Assembly (NCBI GenBank): GCA_015065975.1
Contig: SVPG01000008.1
Location: 21,374-85,373 of the forward strand
DNA from: Oscillospiraceae bacterium
GTDB lineage: Bacteria > Bacillota > Clostridia > Oscillospirales > Acutalibacteraceae
Direction of reading: 5' to 3'
DNA length: 64,000 nt
The position numbers and the translations under genes were made by a program. Below the pieces are notes generated by a model. The model saw only the letters and a list, made by a program, of their open reading frames with translations, was not told the origin of the DNA and searched no databases. Below, in pieces: positions 8,970-17,682 of this stretch (position 1 is its first letter; the number at the start of each line of letters is the position of its first letter).

Positions 8970-9581
8970 TCAGTCTTTGAAGAAAAGCGGAAGCTTCTCG
9001 AGGAAAACTATATCCGTTCTGTCGGCGGCATCGCCCTCAGCAAGCACGGCTGTCTTTGCGGCAACAATACCGCCTGCCTTCTCGATGAGCGCCTCAACAG
9101 CTTTGAGAGATTCGCCCGTGCTGATAACGTCGTCAACAATGAGAACCTTCTTGTCCTTCATCTGTGCAGCCTCTTCCGAAGAAAGGAAAAGATGCTGGAC
9201 ATTTGCTGTTGTTATAGATTTTACCACCACTTCGAGCGGCTCGGTCATGTAAAGTTTCATACCTTTACGTGCAACAAAATACTTTTTGCCGCTCTGTCTT
9301 GCCATCTCGTACGCAAGAGGAATACTCTTTGCTTCCGGTGTAAGGATAATGTCAAACTCGGGAGATTTTTCGAGAAGCTCCTTTGCCGCTGCAATGGTGA
9401 TCTCCACATCTCCGAACATAAGAAATGCCGCTATATCAAGCTTATCATTGATTGCACACAGGGGAAGCTGTCTTTTACAGCCCGCTATGGTCATTTCATG
9501 AAATCTCATATCAGTAATCGCCTTTCCTTCTGTTTTTTCGGTCTGTGCTTCCTTTTTCTTTTTTGATCCAAATCCAAACAT
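8970..9581 (-). CDS. Phosphoribosyltransferase-family protein
   Basis: 203 residues. The PRPP-binding loop is VLIVDDVISTGES, the type I phosphoribosyltransferase signature of the adenine/xanthine/orotate group. The N-terminus has a lysine-rich tail (GSKKKKEAQTEK). I chose the ATG at 9581 because AAAGGAG lies seven bases before it; the ATG six bases earlier would be too close. The base substrate cannot be decided; the general layout is like adenine phosphoribosyltransferase. It follows the HIT gene closely. Confidence 0.85.
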   Translation of the reverse strand: MFGFGSKKKKEAQTEKTEGKAITDMRFHEMTIAGCKRQLPLCAINDKLDIAAFLMFGDVEITIAAAKELLEKSPEFDIILTPEAKSIPLAYEMARQSGKKYFVARKGMKLYMTEPLEVVVKSITTANVQHLFLSSEEAAQMKDKKVLIVDDVISTGESLKAVEALIEKAGGIVAAKTAVLAEGDAADRTDIVFLEKLPLFFKD

Positions 9582-9597
9582 TTTCATTCTCCTTTTA

Positions 9598-9936
9598 TCA
9601 GCCCGGAGGCCACGCAAGAAGTCTGCCCGCCAGCATATGGAAATGAAGGTGACCTACGGTCTGACCTCCGTCCTCTCCGCAGTTGGCAACCATTCTGTAT
9701 CCGTTCTCGAGTTTGAGTTCCTTTGCGAGCTTTGCCGCAACCTCAAAGATGTGTGCAACAACCGCGCTGTTGCTCTCATCGATATGAGCGGGAGACGGAA
9801 TGTGGCATTTGGGGATTATGAGAATATGCTCGGGTGCCTGCGGGGAAATATCCCTGAAAGCAAACACGGTATCATCCTCATACACCTTTGTTGACGGAAT
9901 CTCACCGGCAACAATCTTACAAAACAAGCAATCCAA
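9598..9936 (-). CDS. HIT-family nucleotide hydrolase (Hint type)
   Basis: 112 residues. The histidine triad HLHFH lies at residues 96-100, and the start CLFCKIVAGEIPS holds the CxxC seen in Hint proteins. The C-terminal LLAWPPG is the family ending. Hint enzymes hydrolyse purine nucleotide phosphoramidates such as AMP-lysine. The start is TTG with GGAGG eight bases upstream. It lies 14 bases after alaS and is probably in the same transcript. Confidence 0.93.
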   Translation of the reverse strand: MDCLFCKIVAGEIPSTKVYEDDTVFAFRDISPQAPEHILIIPKCHIPSPAHIDESNSAVVAHIFEVAAKLAKELKLENGYRMVANCGEDGGQTVGHLHFHMLAGRLLAWPPG

Positions 9937-9950
9937 TGATATTGCCTCCT

Positions 9951-12584
9951 TTATTTAAGCATTCCCGAGACTATACCCTCGGCAGCGGAAAGAGCCGAAT
10001 CAATCTTGGATATATCCTTAGCGCCTGCCATAGCTGCATCGGGCTTACCGCCGCCGTTGCCGCCTGTAAGCTGTGCAACAGCCTTGACGATCTGACCTGC
10101 ATTTGCACCCTTTGCGACAGCGTCTTTGCCTGCACAGACAAAGAGCGTTGCCTTCTCACCGTTGACAGCTGCAAAAACTGCAACCGCACAGGAATCCTTA
10201 TCCTTGACCTTGTCACCCATTGTGCGAAGCTCGTCTGCCGAAACTGCGCCGAACTTATTGACAACAAGCTTTACTCCGCCGATATCCTTTGCGCTGTTCA
10301 TAAGCGAATCGATCTGGATACCTGCAAGCTTGGAGCCGAGCTGTTCGATCTGACGATCCTTCTCCTTGAGCTCGGACATGAGCTGTGTGCTGCGCTTGAC
10401 TATATCTGCGCTGTTGCCAAGCTTCATTGCTGCGCAGGTCTCTTCAATCGTAGCCTCGTTGTCTCTTATAAGAGCGAGCACGTTTGCACCTGTGACAGCC
10501 TCGATTCTTCTGACACCCGCAGCAACGGAGGATTCGGACTTGATCTTGAACAGACCAAGCTTGGCTGCGTTGTCTATATGTGTACCGCCGCAAAGCTCGA
10601 CGGAGAAATCGCCCGCCTTGACAACTCTTACGACGTCACCGTACTTCTCACCGAAGAGAGCCATTGCTCCCATTTTCTTTGCCTTTGCGATGGGCATTTC
10701 CTTGCTTGTGACCTTGATACCGCTGAGGATAACATCGTTTACCATATCCTCGACCTTGCGTATCTCCTCAGAGGTCATAGCTGCAAAATGAGCGAAGTCG
10801 AATCTGACGACATTCTCGTCCACCATCTGACCCTTCTGCTCAACGTGAGTACCGAGGACATTTCTCAGTGCTGCCTGGAGCAGATGAGCTGCGGTATGGT
10901 TTCTTCTGATGGACATACGGCGTGCAGAATCTATCGCAGCCTTTACGGTATCGCCGACCTTAATCTCGCCCGAGGAAACGACCGCATTGTGCAGGAAGAT
11001 TCCTGCGTGATTCTTGTTTGTAGCGACAACATTGAGCTCTGCCGTATCAGAGGTGATAACGCCTGTGTCGCCTATCTGACCGCCGCTCTCGCCATAGAAA
11101 GGAGTTTTGTCGAGCACGATGACAACCTCATCGCCCTCTGCAGCAGTATCAACAAGCGCGCCGCCTGCAATAATTGCAGCAACCTTTGCATCGTCAACGA
11201 CATCGACTGTATATCCTTCGAAAACAGTTGCATCAAGGCCGTCTGTCGGGTCAGCTTCGCCTTCCCATGCCTCGGCACCTGCATTCTTGCGCTGCTTTCT
11301 CGAGAAAGCTCTGTTTTCGTCATAAATCTTTCTGAAAGCTTCGGTATCGACGCTTGCACCCTTGTCTGCAAGAATCTCAACAGTGAGGTCGATCGGGAAA
11401 CCGAAGGTATCCTGAAGTCTGAACGCAGCCTCACCCGAAAGTGTTCCGCCGGGATTCTCCGCAATGAACTTATCGAGTATCTGCATACCCTGATCGACTG
11501 TCTTTGCGAAGTTATCCTCCTCGACAGAGATGATCTTCTTTATGAAATCGCGCTTCTCCTCAAGCTCGGGATATGCGGACTTGTTCTCTTCAATAACCGT
11601 ATCGCAGACCTCTGTGAGGAAGGGCTTGTCCACACCGAGAAGTCTTCCGTGTCTTGCGGCACGTCTGAGAAGTCTTCTGAGAACATAGCCTCTGCCCGTA
11701 TTGGAGGGCATAACGCCGTCGCCGATCATAAAGGTTGTGGAACGGATATGGTCGGTAATAACGCGAAGGGAAATATCGCTCTTCTCGTCCTTGCCGTAAT
11801 CGACGCCTGTGATGGCGCAGATCTTCTTCATGATATTCTGAACGGTATCGACGAGGAAGAGGTTATCAACATCCTGCATGACGCAGGCGAGACGCTCAAG
11901 ACCCATACCTGTATCGATATTGGGGTTGCTGAGCGGAGTGTATGTACCCTTGCCGTCGGAATCAAACTGAGTGAAGACGTTGTTCCAGACCTCGATGTAA
12001 CGGTCACAGTCACAGCCGACCTTACAGTCGGGCTTGCCGCAGCCGTACTTCTCGCCTCTGTCGAAATAAATCTCGGAACAGGGACCGCAGGGACCTGCGC
12101 CGTGCTCCCAGAAGTTGTCCTCTTTGCCGAAACGGACAACGTGCGACGGGTCAACGCCGACTTCCTTTGTCCAGATGTCAAATGCCTCGTCGTCCTCGAG
12201 ATAGATGGAGACATAGAGACGCTCCTCGGGGATCTCGAGAACCTTTGTAAGATACTCCCACGACCATGCGGTAGCTTCTCTCTTGAAATAATCACCGAAG
12301 GAGAAGTTGCCGAGCATTTCGAAATATGTACCGTGTCTTGCAGTTATACCGACACGCTCGATATCGGGAGTTCTGATACACTTCTGGCAGGTGGTTACTC
12401 TCTTTCTCGGCGGAGTTACCTCACCTGTGAAATACTTTTTCATCGGTGCCATACCGGCATTGATAAGAAGAAGGCTCTTATCGTCCTTGGGAACAAGCGA
12501 GAAGCTGGGAAGTCTGAGATGACCCTTGCTCTCAAAGAAAGAAAGGTAGCTCTCGCGAAGCTCGTTAAGTCCTGTCCAACGCAT
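9951..12584 (-). CDS. alaS: Alanyl-tRNA synthetase
   Basis: 877 residues, full length. The class II core starts MRWTGLNELRESYLSFFESKGH and includes RHGTYFEMLGNFSFGDYFK. The editing domain holds the zinc-site parts HTAAHLL and CGGTH, and a C-terminal Ala domain follows. It charges tRNA-Ala and clears mischarged Ser or Gly. The leader from its promoter is only about 60 bases, with no room for a T-box. It heads the minus-strand run alaS-HIT-phosphoribosyltransferase-comEC-holA-rnmV. Confidence 0.97.
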   Translation of the reverse strand: MRWTGLNELRESYLSFFESKGHLRLPSFSLVPKDDKSLLLINAGMAPMKKYFTGEVTPPRKRVTTCQKCIRTPDIERVGITARHGTYFEMLGNFSFGDYFKREATAWSWEYLTKVLEIPEERLYVSIYLEDDEAFDIWTKEVGVDPSHVVRFGKEDNFWEHGAGPCGPCSEIYFDRGEKYGCGKPDCKVGCDCDRYIEVWNNVFTQFDSDGKGTYTPLSNPNIDTGMGLERLACVMQDVDNLFLVDTVQNIMKKICAITGVDYGKDEKSDISLRVITDHIRSTTFMIGDGVMPSNTGRGYVLRRLLRRAARHGRLLGVDKPFLTEVCDTVIEENKSAYPELEEKRDFIKKIISVEEDNFAKTVDQGMQILDKFIAENPGGTLSGEAAFRLQDTFGFPIDLTVEILADKGASVDTEAFRKIYDENRAFSRKQRKNAGAEAWEGEADPTDGLDATVFEGYTVDVVDDAKVAAIIAGGALVDTAAEGDEVVIVLDKTPFYGESGGQIGDTGVITSDTAELNVVATNKNHAGIFLHNAVVSSGEIKVGDTVKAAIDSARRMSIRRNHTAAHLLQAALRNVLGTHVEQKGQMVDENVVRFDFAHFAAMTSEEIRKVEDMVNDVILSGIKVTSKEMPIAKAKKMGAMALFGEKYGDVVRVVKAGDFSVELCGGTHIDNAAKLGLFKIKSESSVAAGVRRIEAVTGANVLALIRDNEATIEETCAAMKLGNSADIVKRSTQLMSELKEKDRQIEQLGSKLAGIQIDSLMNSAKDIGGVKLVVNKFGAVSADELRTMGDKVKDKDSCAVAVFAAVNGEKATLFVCAGKDAVAKGANAGQIVKAVAQLTGGNGGGKPDAAMAGAKDISKIDSALSAAEGIVSGMLK

Positions 12585-12648
12585 AGAAAATCATTCCTTA
12601 ATTACTAATTTAACGGCACCGTCAAAACGCAGTACCAGACAATATCTA

Positions 12649-12677
12649 ATTATATTACCCAGCTCATTTATTGTCAA
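12649..12677 (-). promoter_or_regulatory. Consensus promoter of alaS
   Basis: Minus-strand TTGACA, 17-base spacer and TATAAT. It lies in the 430-base gap between alaS and the cyclase gene. Between this promoter and 12819 I see no further feature. Confidence 0.88.
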
Positions 12678-12819
12678 TCTTTTCTGGATTAAAAAAAGAC
12701 TTTGCGTGCACTTTGATCCTTAGACCGATAAAACCTTACTTCGGCTTCACAGAGGTGACATTTTTACAGCATTTTAGTACTATTTTCATAATTTTTTATA
12801 ACATTTTCCGTCTCACCTA

Positions 12820-12848
12820 TTGAAAACTTGCAAACAATATCGTATAAT
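12820..12848 (+). promoter_or_regulatory. Promoter of the riboswitch-cyclase unit
   Basis: TTGAAA, 17-base spacer and TATAAT. Transcription should start near 12855, just before the riboswitch aptamer. Confidence 0.88.
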
Positions 12849-12871
12849 GTAGACACAATCACGAATTGAAT

Positions 12872-12950
12872 ATCAGCAAAATCGGTGAAAACCGATGACG
12901 CAAAGCTAAAGGGGCTTCCCGTATTATTACGAATGCCAGCCAGTTGCATC
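12872..12950 (+). ncRNA. Cyclic di-GMP-I (GEMM) riboswitch aptamer
   Basis: The conserved GEMM-I core is present: AGCAAA, then a hairpin ATCGGT-GAAA-ACCGAT with a GAAA tetraloop, then GACGCAAAGC. A second helix (GGGGCTTCC to TGCCAGCC) follows, and TTGC closes back on the 5' GCAA. In known GEMM-I structures the GAAA loop docks into a receptor in the second helix and c-di-GMP binds at the junction. The aptamer sits between a strong promoter and a terminator and controls a GGDEF gene. Confidence 0.92.
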
Positions 12951-12965
12951 TTTCAAACGGGTTTT

Positions 12966-13000
12966 GCCGATGCAGCTGCATCGGCTTTTCTGCTTTTCTT
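12966..13000 (+). terminator. Riboswitch expression-platform terminator
   Basis: A perfect inverted repeat GCCGATGCA-GC-TGCATCGGC (12966-12985) is followed by TTTTCTGCTTTTCTT. The aptamer 3' strand AGTTGCATC (12942-12950) can pair with GATGCAGCT (12969-12977) in the terminator's left arm, forming a competing antiterminator. Ligand binding would hold 12942-12950 in the aptamer and so favour termination (an OFF switch). That direction is inferred. Confidence 0.85.
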
Positions 13001-13014
13001 AAGGAGGTATCTTT

Positions 13015-14370
13015 ATGAGCAGAAACACTATTATGATAGTTGACGACAAGGATATAGGGCGCGATATACTTGCCGCGGTGTTCAGCCGTGACTACCGTAT
13101 TCTCATGGCTTCCGACGGACTCGAGGCGATCAATCTGATCGATTGCGAAAAGGATAATATCGCTCTGATAATCCTCGATATAATCATGCCTGTCATGGAC
13201 GGTTTCGACGTTCTCGACCATATGCACAAGACCTCTCTTATAAGCGCTATCCCCGTCATTATGGTCACGGGTCAGCTCACTCCCGACATATCTCTGTCCT
13301 GTTACTCGCGTGGAGCTTTTGATATTATCGAAAAGCCTTACGACATCAGTATAGTAAAGCAGCGCGTAAACAACGCCATCGAGCTCTACACCTACAAGAA
13401 TCATCTCGAAAGCCTCGTCAGCGAGCAGACAAAAAAGCTCGAGACTCAGGCAAGCGAACTGAGAAAAACGGTGAAGGAGCTTCGGATAAGTGAAGAGCGA
13501 TTCCGTATCGCATCGGTCCACAGCTCGAGCATAATTTTCGAATTTGACGTCGATTCGCAGGAAGGAATAATCCTCAGCGGCAGCGGCAGACTGAGCAGAG
13601 GCGAACTGACCCAGGTTTCCTTCGATTCTATAATTTCAAGACTGCACCCCGACGAGCGCGAAAAGGTTCAGCAAATGATCGACAGGGTTTTCTCCGGCTC
13701 CGACGAGGAACGGTGCGAGGTCAGAATGCGCGGACTCAACGGTAAAAACACATACAACTGGTACATCGCCACTCTGACTCCGATAAGATCAAACGACGGC
13801 GAAACGATCAAGATACTCGGTTCGCTTCGCGACATCAACACGCAGTATCTCGAAACGGCCGATCTGCGCAGCCGTGCAGAGATTGATATGCTTAGCGGTC
13901 TGCTCAACCGCGCAACCTGCGAGAGCAATATCCGCACAAGGCTCGAAAACACCAACCGTTCGAAATATTCCGCTTTTATCCTCTTCGATATCGACGATTT
14001 CAAATCGGTCAACGATCTTTACGGTCACGACATCGGTGACCGAGCCATCGCTCTGACCGCACACGTGATCAGATCGCAGTTCAGCCATTCGGATATCGTG
14101 GGGCGTTTCGGCGGCGATGAATTCGTCGTATATCTCGAAAACATTCCGGGCGAAGATATTCTTATCAGAAAATTCGACCGTATATGCAGGAAACTGAAAA
14201 ATTACGCCGAGACCGAAGAGGGATTCCCGTCGCTTTCGGTCAGTGCGGGCGCATCACTTTTCGACAGCACGCTGCCCTTTGAGCAGATTTACAAAGAAGC
14301 CGATACTGCCCTTTACGACGTGAAATCGAGCGCAAAAGGCGGTTTTGAAACATTCCGCAGGAACGGATAA
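13015..14370 (+). CDS. Response regulator-PAS-GGDEF diguanylate cyclase
   Basis: 451 residues. A receiver domain (about 5-120) has phosphoacceptor Asp55 in LDIIMPV. A coiled coil follows (125-160), then a PAS domain (160-275) and a GGDEF domain (285-450) with the intact active site RFGGDEF at 365-370. The enzyme joins two GTP into c-di-GMP, probably on phosphorylation. The inhibitory I-site RxxD is missing: position 357 is Ser. AAGGAGG lies nine bases before the ATG. Expression is under the c-di-GMP riboswitch. No cognate kinase is fused; the kinase at 15150 has its own regulator. Confidence 0.93.
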   Translation: MSRNTIMIVDDKDIGRDILAAVFSRDYRILMASDGLEAINLIDCEKDNIALIILDIIMPVMDGFDVLDHMHKTSLISAIPVIMVTGQLTPDISLSCYSRGAFDIIEKPYDISIVKQRVNNAIELYTYKNHLESLVSEQTKKLETQASELRKTVKELRISEERFRIASVHSSSIIFEFDVDSQEGIILSGSGRLSRGELTQVSFDSIISRLHPDEREKVQQMIDRVFSGSDEERCEVRMRGLNGKNTYNWYIATLTPIRSNDGETIKILGSLRDINTQYLETADLRSRAEIDMLSGLLNRATCESNIRTRLENTNRSKYSAFILFDIDDFKSVNDLYGHDIGDRAIALTAHVIRSQFSHSDIVGRFGGDEFVVYLENIPGEDILIRKFDRICRKLKNYAETEEGFPSLSVSAGASLFDSTLPFEQIYKEADTALYDVKSSAKGGFETFRRNG

Positions 14371-14410
14371 ATCCTCGTCTCGGGCCGTATCACATTTTCA
14401 TCACACGCCG

Positions 14411-14419
14411 TGATATAAT
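14411..14419 (+). promoter_or_regulatory. Extended -10 promoter of the two-component operon
   Basis: TGATATAAT, an extended -10 element, without a good -35. It lies 37 bases before the start of the regulator gene. Confidence 0.6.
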
Positions 14420-14455
14420 AGGTTATATCACAATTTAATTTCTGAGGTGATACAC

Positions 14456-15148
14456 TTGAGCGTTCCCGAACAGATAAAGATACTCGTCGCCGATGACGAA
14501 GAAAGAATACGAAAGATAATTACCGATTTTCTCACAAGGGAAGGTTACACCGTAATCGAGGCGTCAAACGGTGCACAGGCTCTCAAGCTCTGCAGCGGTG
14601 TTTCCGAATCGGACAAGCCCGACCTCGTCATTCTCGACATCATGATGCCCGTCATGGACGGTCTGACGGTACTCGAGGAGCTTCGTCGCACAACCGACAT
14701 TCCCGTTATTCTTCTGACTGCAAAATCCTCCGAAAGCGATCAGCTCGGCGGATTCAGAATGGGCGCAGACGACTACATCACAAAGCCCTTCTCCCCCAGC
14801 CTGCTCGTTGTCAGAGTACAGGCAATTCTCAGAAGACGAGGAAAGCTCGGAACAAAGCGTATCCAGTGCGGAAATGTTCACATCGACGAGATGGCTCACG
14901 CCGCATATCTCGGCTCGGAGCAGCTTGAACTCACGCCAAAAGAATACGATCTGCTTCTGTATTTCATCGAAAACAAGGGCATCGCACTCTCACGCGAAAA
15001 AATACTCAACGGCGTATGGAACTATGACTATTTCGGAGACCTCAGAACGGTCGACACCCACGTAAAACAGCTCCGGGCAAAGCTCAAAGACTCGGGCGAT
15101 ATGATAGTCACGGTAAGAGGCGTCGGTTACAGACTTGAGGTGAGGTAG
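14456..15148 (+). CDS. OmpR-family response regulator
   Basis: 230 residues. The receiver domain has phosphoacceptor Asp61 in LDIMMPVMDG and TAKSS at the switch threonine. The C-terminal winged helix ends RTVDTHVKQLRAKL and VRGVGYRLE, as in OmpR/PhoB regulators. I chose TTG at 14456, five bases after GAGGTGA; the GTG at 14447 lies inside that ribosome site. It is paired with the histidine kinase that starts two bases later. The signal is unknown. Confidence 0.93.
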   Translation: MSVPEQIKILVADDEERIRKIITDFLTREGYTVIEASNGAQALKLCSGVSESDKPDLVILDIMMPVMDGLTVLEELRRTTDIPVILLTAKSSESDQLGGFRMGADDYITKPFSPSLLVVRVQAILRRRGKLGTKRIQCGNVHIDEMAHAAYLGSEQLELTPKEYDLLLYFIENKGIALSREKILNGVWNYDYFGDLRTVDTHVKQLRAKLKDSGDMIVTVRGVGYRLEVR

Positions 15149-15149
15149 C

Positions 15150-16694
15150 TTGAAAACCTCTATCAAAACAAAATTCTTTCTCGTCCTTTTCGGTATAGTC
15201 ATTCTTTTTGTTTCTCTCACCATACTTTTCAACACGCTTTTCCTCAAATCGTATTACACAAGCAAAAAGGAAGCCATGCTCACCGAATGTTTCAATTACA
15301 TTTCTTCGCTTACATTCAATGAGCACGACATCGGCAAACGGCTTGAATCGCTCGAGGAAAACAAGAATATCGAGATTCTCATAATCGATTACCGCAGGAG
15401 AGTCTTTTTCTGCAGCAAGGGCATCCCCGATGCCCTTTTTATTCCCGTCGACGAATCGGGAGATTTTGATATCCGATGGTTCAGAGAATGGCTTATGCCC
15501 GAGGATTACGAGAGCGGCTCTGTTGAAATATTCACTTCAAAGCCTCAGCTCGGCTGGCGATACAACGAGGAGCTCGCCGCTCAGTATCTCAGTCTTTACG
15601 CAAAATCGACCAAGACATTTGACAATACCGCTTATCCGTTTTATATTATAATCAACACTCCGATGGCTGCTATCGAAGACGGTGTAGAAATCGCCAACCG
15701 TTTTGCGCTTATCATCGGAATGGTCACAATCCTCATCGGAAGTATCGTTACATTTTTCCTCGGCAATCAGCTTACAAAACCGATACTCAAGATCAATCAG
15801 ACCGCAAGAAAGATCTCGCAGCTTGATTTCAGCGAAACGCTCGCCATCAATTCACGCGACGAGCTGGGCGAGCTTGCAGGCAGCGTGAATATTCTTTCAA
15901 ACGAGCTTGAATCAAAAATCAACGAGCTCAGTCTCGCAAACGAAAAGCTCAAGGAAGATATCAAGGTAAAGACGAAAATTGATTTCATGCGGCGTGAGCT
16001 GATCTCAAACGTATCGCACGATCTCAAGACCCCGCTCTCAATAATCCTCGGATACTGCGAAGGTCTTCAGGCAAACGTGAACAGCGACGACAGGGAGTAT
16101 TACTGCAGCGTCATTGAGGACGAGGCTATGCATATGAGCCGCATCGTTTCGACGCTTCTGAAGCTTGCCGAGCTTGAATCGGGAACCGATTCTCTTGAGA
16201 TGTCACGGTTCAGCCTGACAGAGCTTGCCCGCGACCGATTCGAAAAGATATCATATCTTATAAAGGAACATTCCATCACAACCGATTTTCACGCTGACGG
16301 CGATTATTTCATCAATGCCGACAGGTTCAAGATCGAGGATGTTCTCAACAATCTTCTTTCGAATGCTATCCACCATTCTCCCGACGGAGGGCACATTTCC
16401 CTCTCGCTCAAGCGCGAGGACGACGATGTTGTCTGCAGTGTTTTCAACCGAGGAGAGCATATCCCCGATGACAGTCTCGACCTCATATGGGAAAGCTTTT
16501 ACAAGGTGGACAAATCACGCACAAGAAGCTACGGCGGTTCGGGGCTCGGTCTGAAAATCGTGAGCACCATTCTCAATTCACACGGCGCGCAGTATCACGC
16601 CGAAAACGTGGATTCGGGCGTGTGTTTCTCTTTCCGTATGAAGATTGAATCGGACACCGAAATCAACAATTCAAAGGATGATTCAAATGAATGA
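15150..16694 (+). CDS. Sensor histidine kinase
   Basis: 514 residues. Membrane helix 1 is at about 8-31, an extracellular sensor region at 32-184, helix 2 at 185-207 and a HAMP linker to about 260. HisKA has His290 in SNVSHDLKTPLS, and the ATPase domain has SNAIHHSPDGG and GGSGLGLKIV. The start is TTG immediately after the regulator stop. The domain layout resembles VanS-type kinases, but the ligand is not predictable. The last eight bases overlap the nitroreductase start. Confidence 0.92.
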   Translation: MKTSIKTKFFLVLFGIVILFVSLTILFNTLFLKSYYTSKKEAMLTECFNYISSLTFNEHDIGKRLESLEENKNIEILIIDYRRRVFFCSKGIPDALFIPVDESGDFDIRWFREWLMPEDYESGSVEIFTSKPQLGWRYNEELAAQYLSLYAKSTKTFDNTAYPFYIIINTPMAAIEDGVEIANRFALIIGMVTILIGSIVTFFLGNQLTKPILKINQTARKISQLDFSETLAINSRDELGELAGSVNILSNELESKINELSLANEKLKEDIKVKTKIDFMRRELISNVSHDLKTPLSIILGYCEGLQANVNSDDREYYCSVIEDEAMHMSRIVSTLLKLAELESGTDSLEMSRFSLTELARDRFEKISYLIKEHSITTDFHADGDYFINADRFKIEDVLNNLLSNAIHHSPDGGHISLSLKREDDDVVCSVFNRGEHIPDDSLDLIWESFYKVDKSRTRSYGGSGLGLKIVSTILNSHGAQYHAENVDSGVCFSFRMKIESDTEINNSKDDSNE

Positions 16695-17241
16695 AACAGT
16701 AAAATCAATTCTTGACAGACGCAGCACCAGAGGTTTTGAATCGGAGCCTCTCAGCGACGAGATAATCTCTGTTCTCGAGCAGTGTGCTCTCGCCTCCCCC
16801 ACTGCAATGAATATGCAGTCGTGGCACTTTTCTTTTGTAACCGACAGGGATAAGATATCGGCGGTTGAGAAGCGTGTCGTTGAACTGATTCACAAGTCGG
16901 GCGACGAGGCTTTTATCAGCCGTATGAAGGAGCGCAACAATTCGGTTTTCTACAACGCTCCGCTCGTTATCTTCATTTCATCTGATGCAAACAGTAAATG
17001 GAGCGCAGTCGACGCAGGTATTGCCGTTGAGAATCTTGCTCTTGCCGCTCATTCCCTTTCTCTCGGTTCGGTTATTATCGGAATGTGCGCTTCCGCTTTT
17101 GACGGCGAAGAAGGTGAACTTCTCGGAAAAGAGCTCGCCTTCCCCGAAACTCATAAATTCCAGATTGCACTGGCTGTCGGCAAACCGACAGTGAGCAAAG
17201 ACGCTCACCCGACAGGCGAAAACAAAATCAGCAGAGTCTGA
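16687..17241 (+). CDS. Nitroreductase-family flavoprotein
   Basis: 184 residues. The start ETVKSILDRRSTRGFESEPL is the usual FMN-binding opening of NfsA/NfsB-type nitroreductases, and ASPTAMNMQSWHF and DAGIAVENLALAAHSLSLGSV are further family signatures. These enzymes reduce nitro groups or quinones with NAD(P)H; the true substrate is unknown. AAAGGA precedes the ATG at 16687. It overlaps the kinase gene and ends at a terminator, so it is probably the third gene of the two-component operon. Confidence 0.9.
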   Translation: MNETVKSILDRRSTRGFESEPLSDEIISVLEQCALASPTAMNMQSWHFSFVTDRDKISAVEKRVVELIHKSGDEAFISRMKERNNSVFYNAPLVIFISSDANSKWSAVDAGIAVENLALAAHSLSLGSVIIGMCASAFDGEEGELLGKELAFPETHKFQIALAVGKPTVSKDAHPTGENKISRV

Positions 17242-17249
17242 TCCTCATA

Positions 17250-17286
17250 ACGGCAAAGCAGAAAATCCGCTTTGCCGTTTTTTCTT
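17250..17286 (+). terminator. Terminator after nitroreductase
   Basis: ACGGCAAAGC pairs with GCTTTGCCGT around a nine-base loop, followed by TTTTTTC. Confidence 0.88.
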
Positions 17287-17313
17287 TTCAAGTATTTATT
17301 ATTATGATATAAT
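17285..17313 (+). promoter_or_regulatory. Promoter of the zinc-ribbon gene
   Basis: A weak TTTTCA, 17-base spacer and a good extended TGATATAAT. Confidence 0.55.
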
Positions 17314-17352
17314 AATATGCGGTTTATATATCTTGAGAAGGTGCGATTTTCT

Positions 17353-17682
17353 ATGATTATGTTTAAACGGCAATGCAGACACTGTTCATTTGAATATGAA
17401 TACGACCACGAAAAGGCTGCAAATCTCATAACCTTCTGCCCGAACTGTCATTCTTACGATCATCTTGAATGCGAATACGGATTCGGCCCTGTTGTTCCCT
17501 GCACAATATATCACGGCAGCGAGAAGATCGGAATGGTCTCCTATGATACAGAAGATCCGCACAAATACCGAATCGATTCGGACACATTTTGTCTGCACAA
17601 GGTTCTGGAAAACCGCTATCTCAATGCATTACTTGAAGCAACAGACTTAATTTCCGATTTGCTTGCCAAAGGAGAACAATAA
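17353..17682 (+). CDS. Small zinc-ribbon protein, function unknown
   Basis: About 109 residues from the ATG at 17353, chosen because GAGAAGGTG lies about ten bases upstream. Two CxxC pairs, CRHC and CPNC, form a likely zinc ribbon at the N-terminus. The rest is soluble and ends in a helix (LNALLEATDLISDLLAKGE). I do not recognise the family. Its stop shares a base with the next start (TAATG), so it is coupled to the 317-residue protein. Confidence 0.75.
   Translation: MIMFKRQCRHCSFEYEYDHEKAANLITFCPNCHSYDHLECEYGFGPVVPCTIYHGSEKIGMVSYDTEDPHKYRIDSDTFCLHKVLENRYLNALLEATDLISDLLAKGEQ

Noticed and set aside
9888..12608. A 906-codon open frame on the plus strand
   Set aside because: It is the antisense of alaS, caused by that gene's codon use; the product is Cys- and Leu-rich nonsense.
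12585..12648. T-box leader for alaS (and likewise for hisS and aspS)
   Set aside because: Leaders are too short and the T-box consensus GGTGGNACC is absent.
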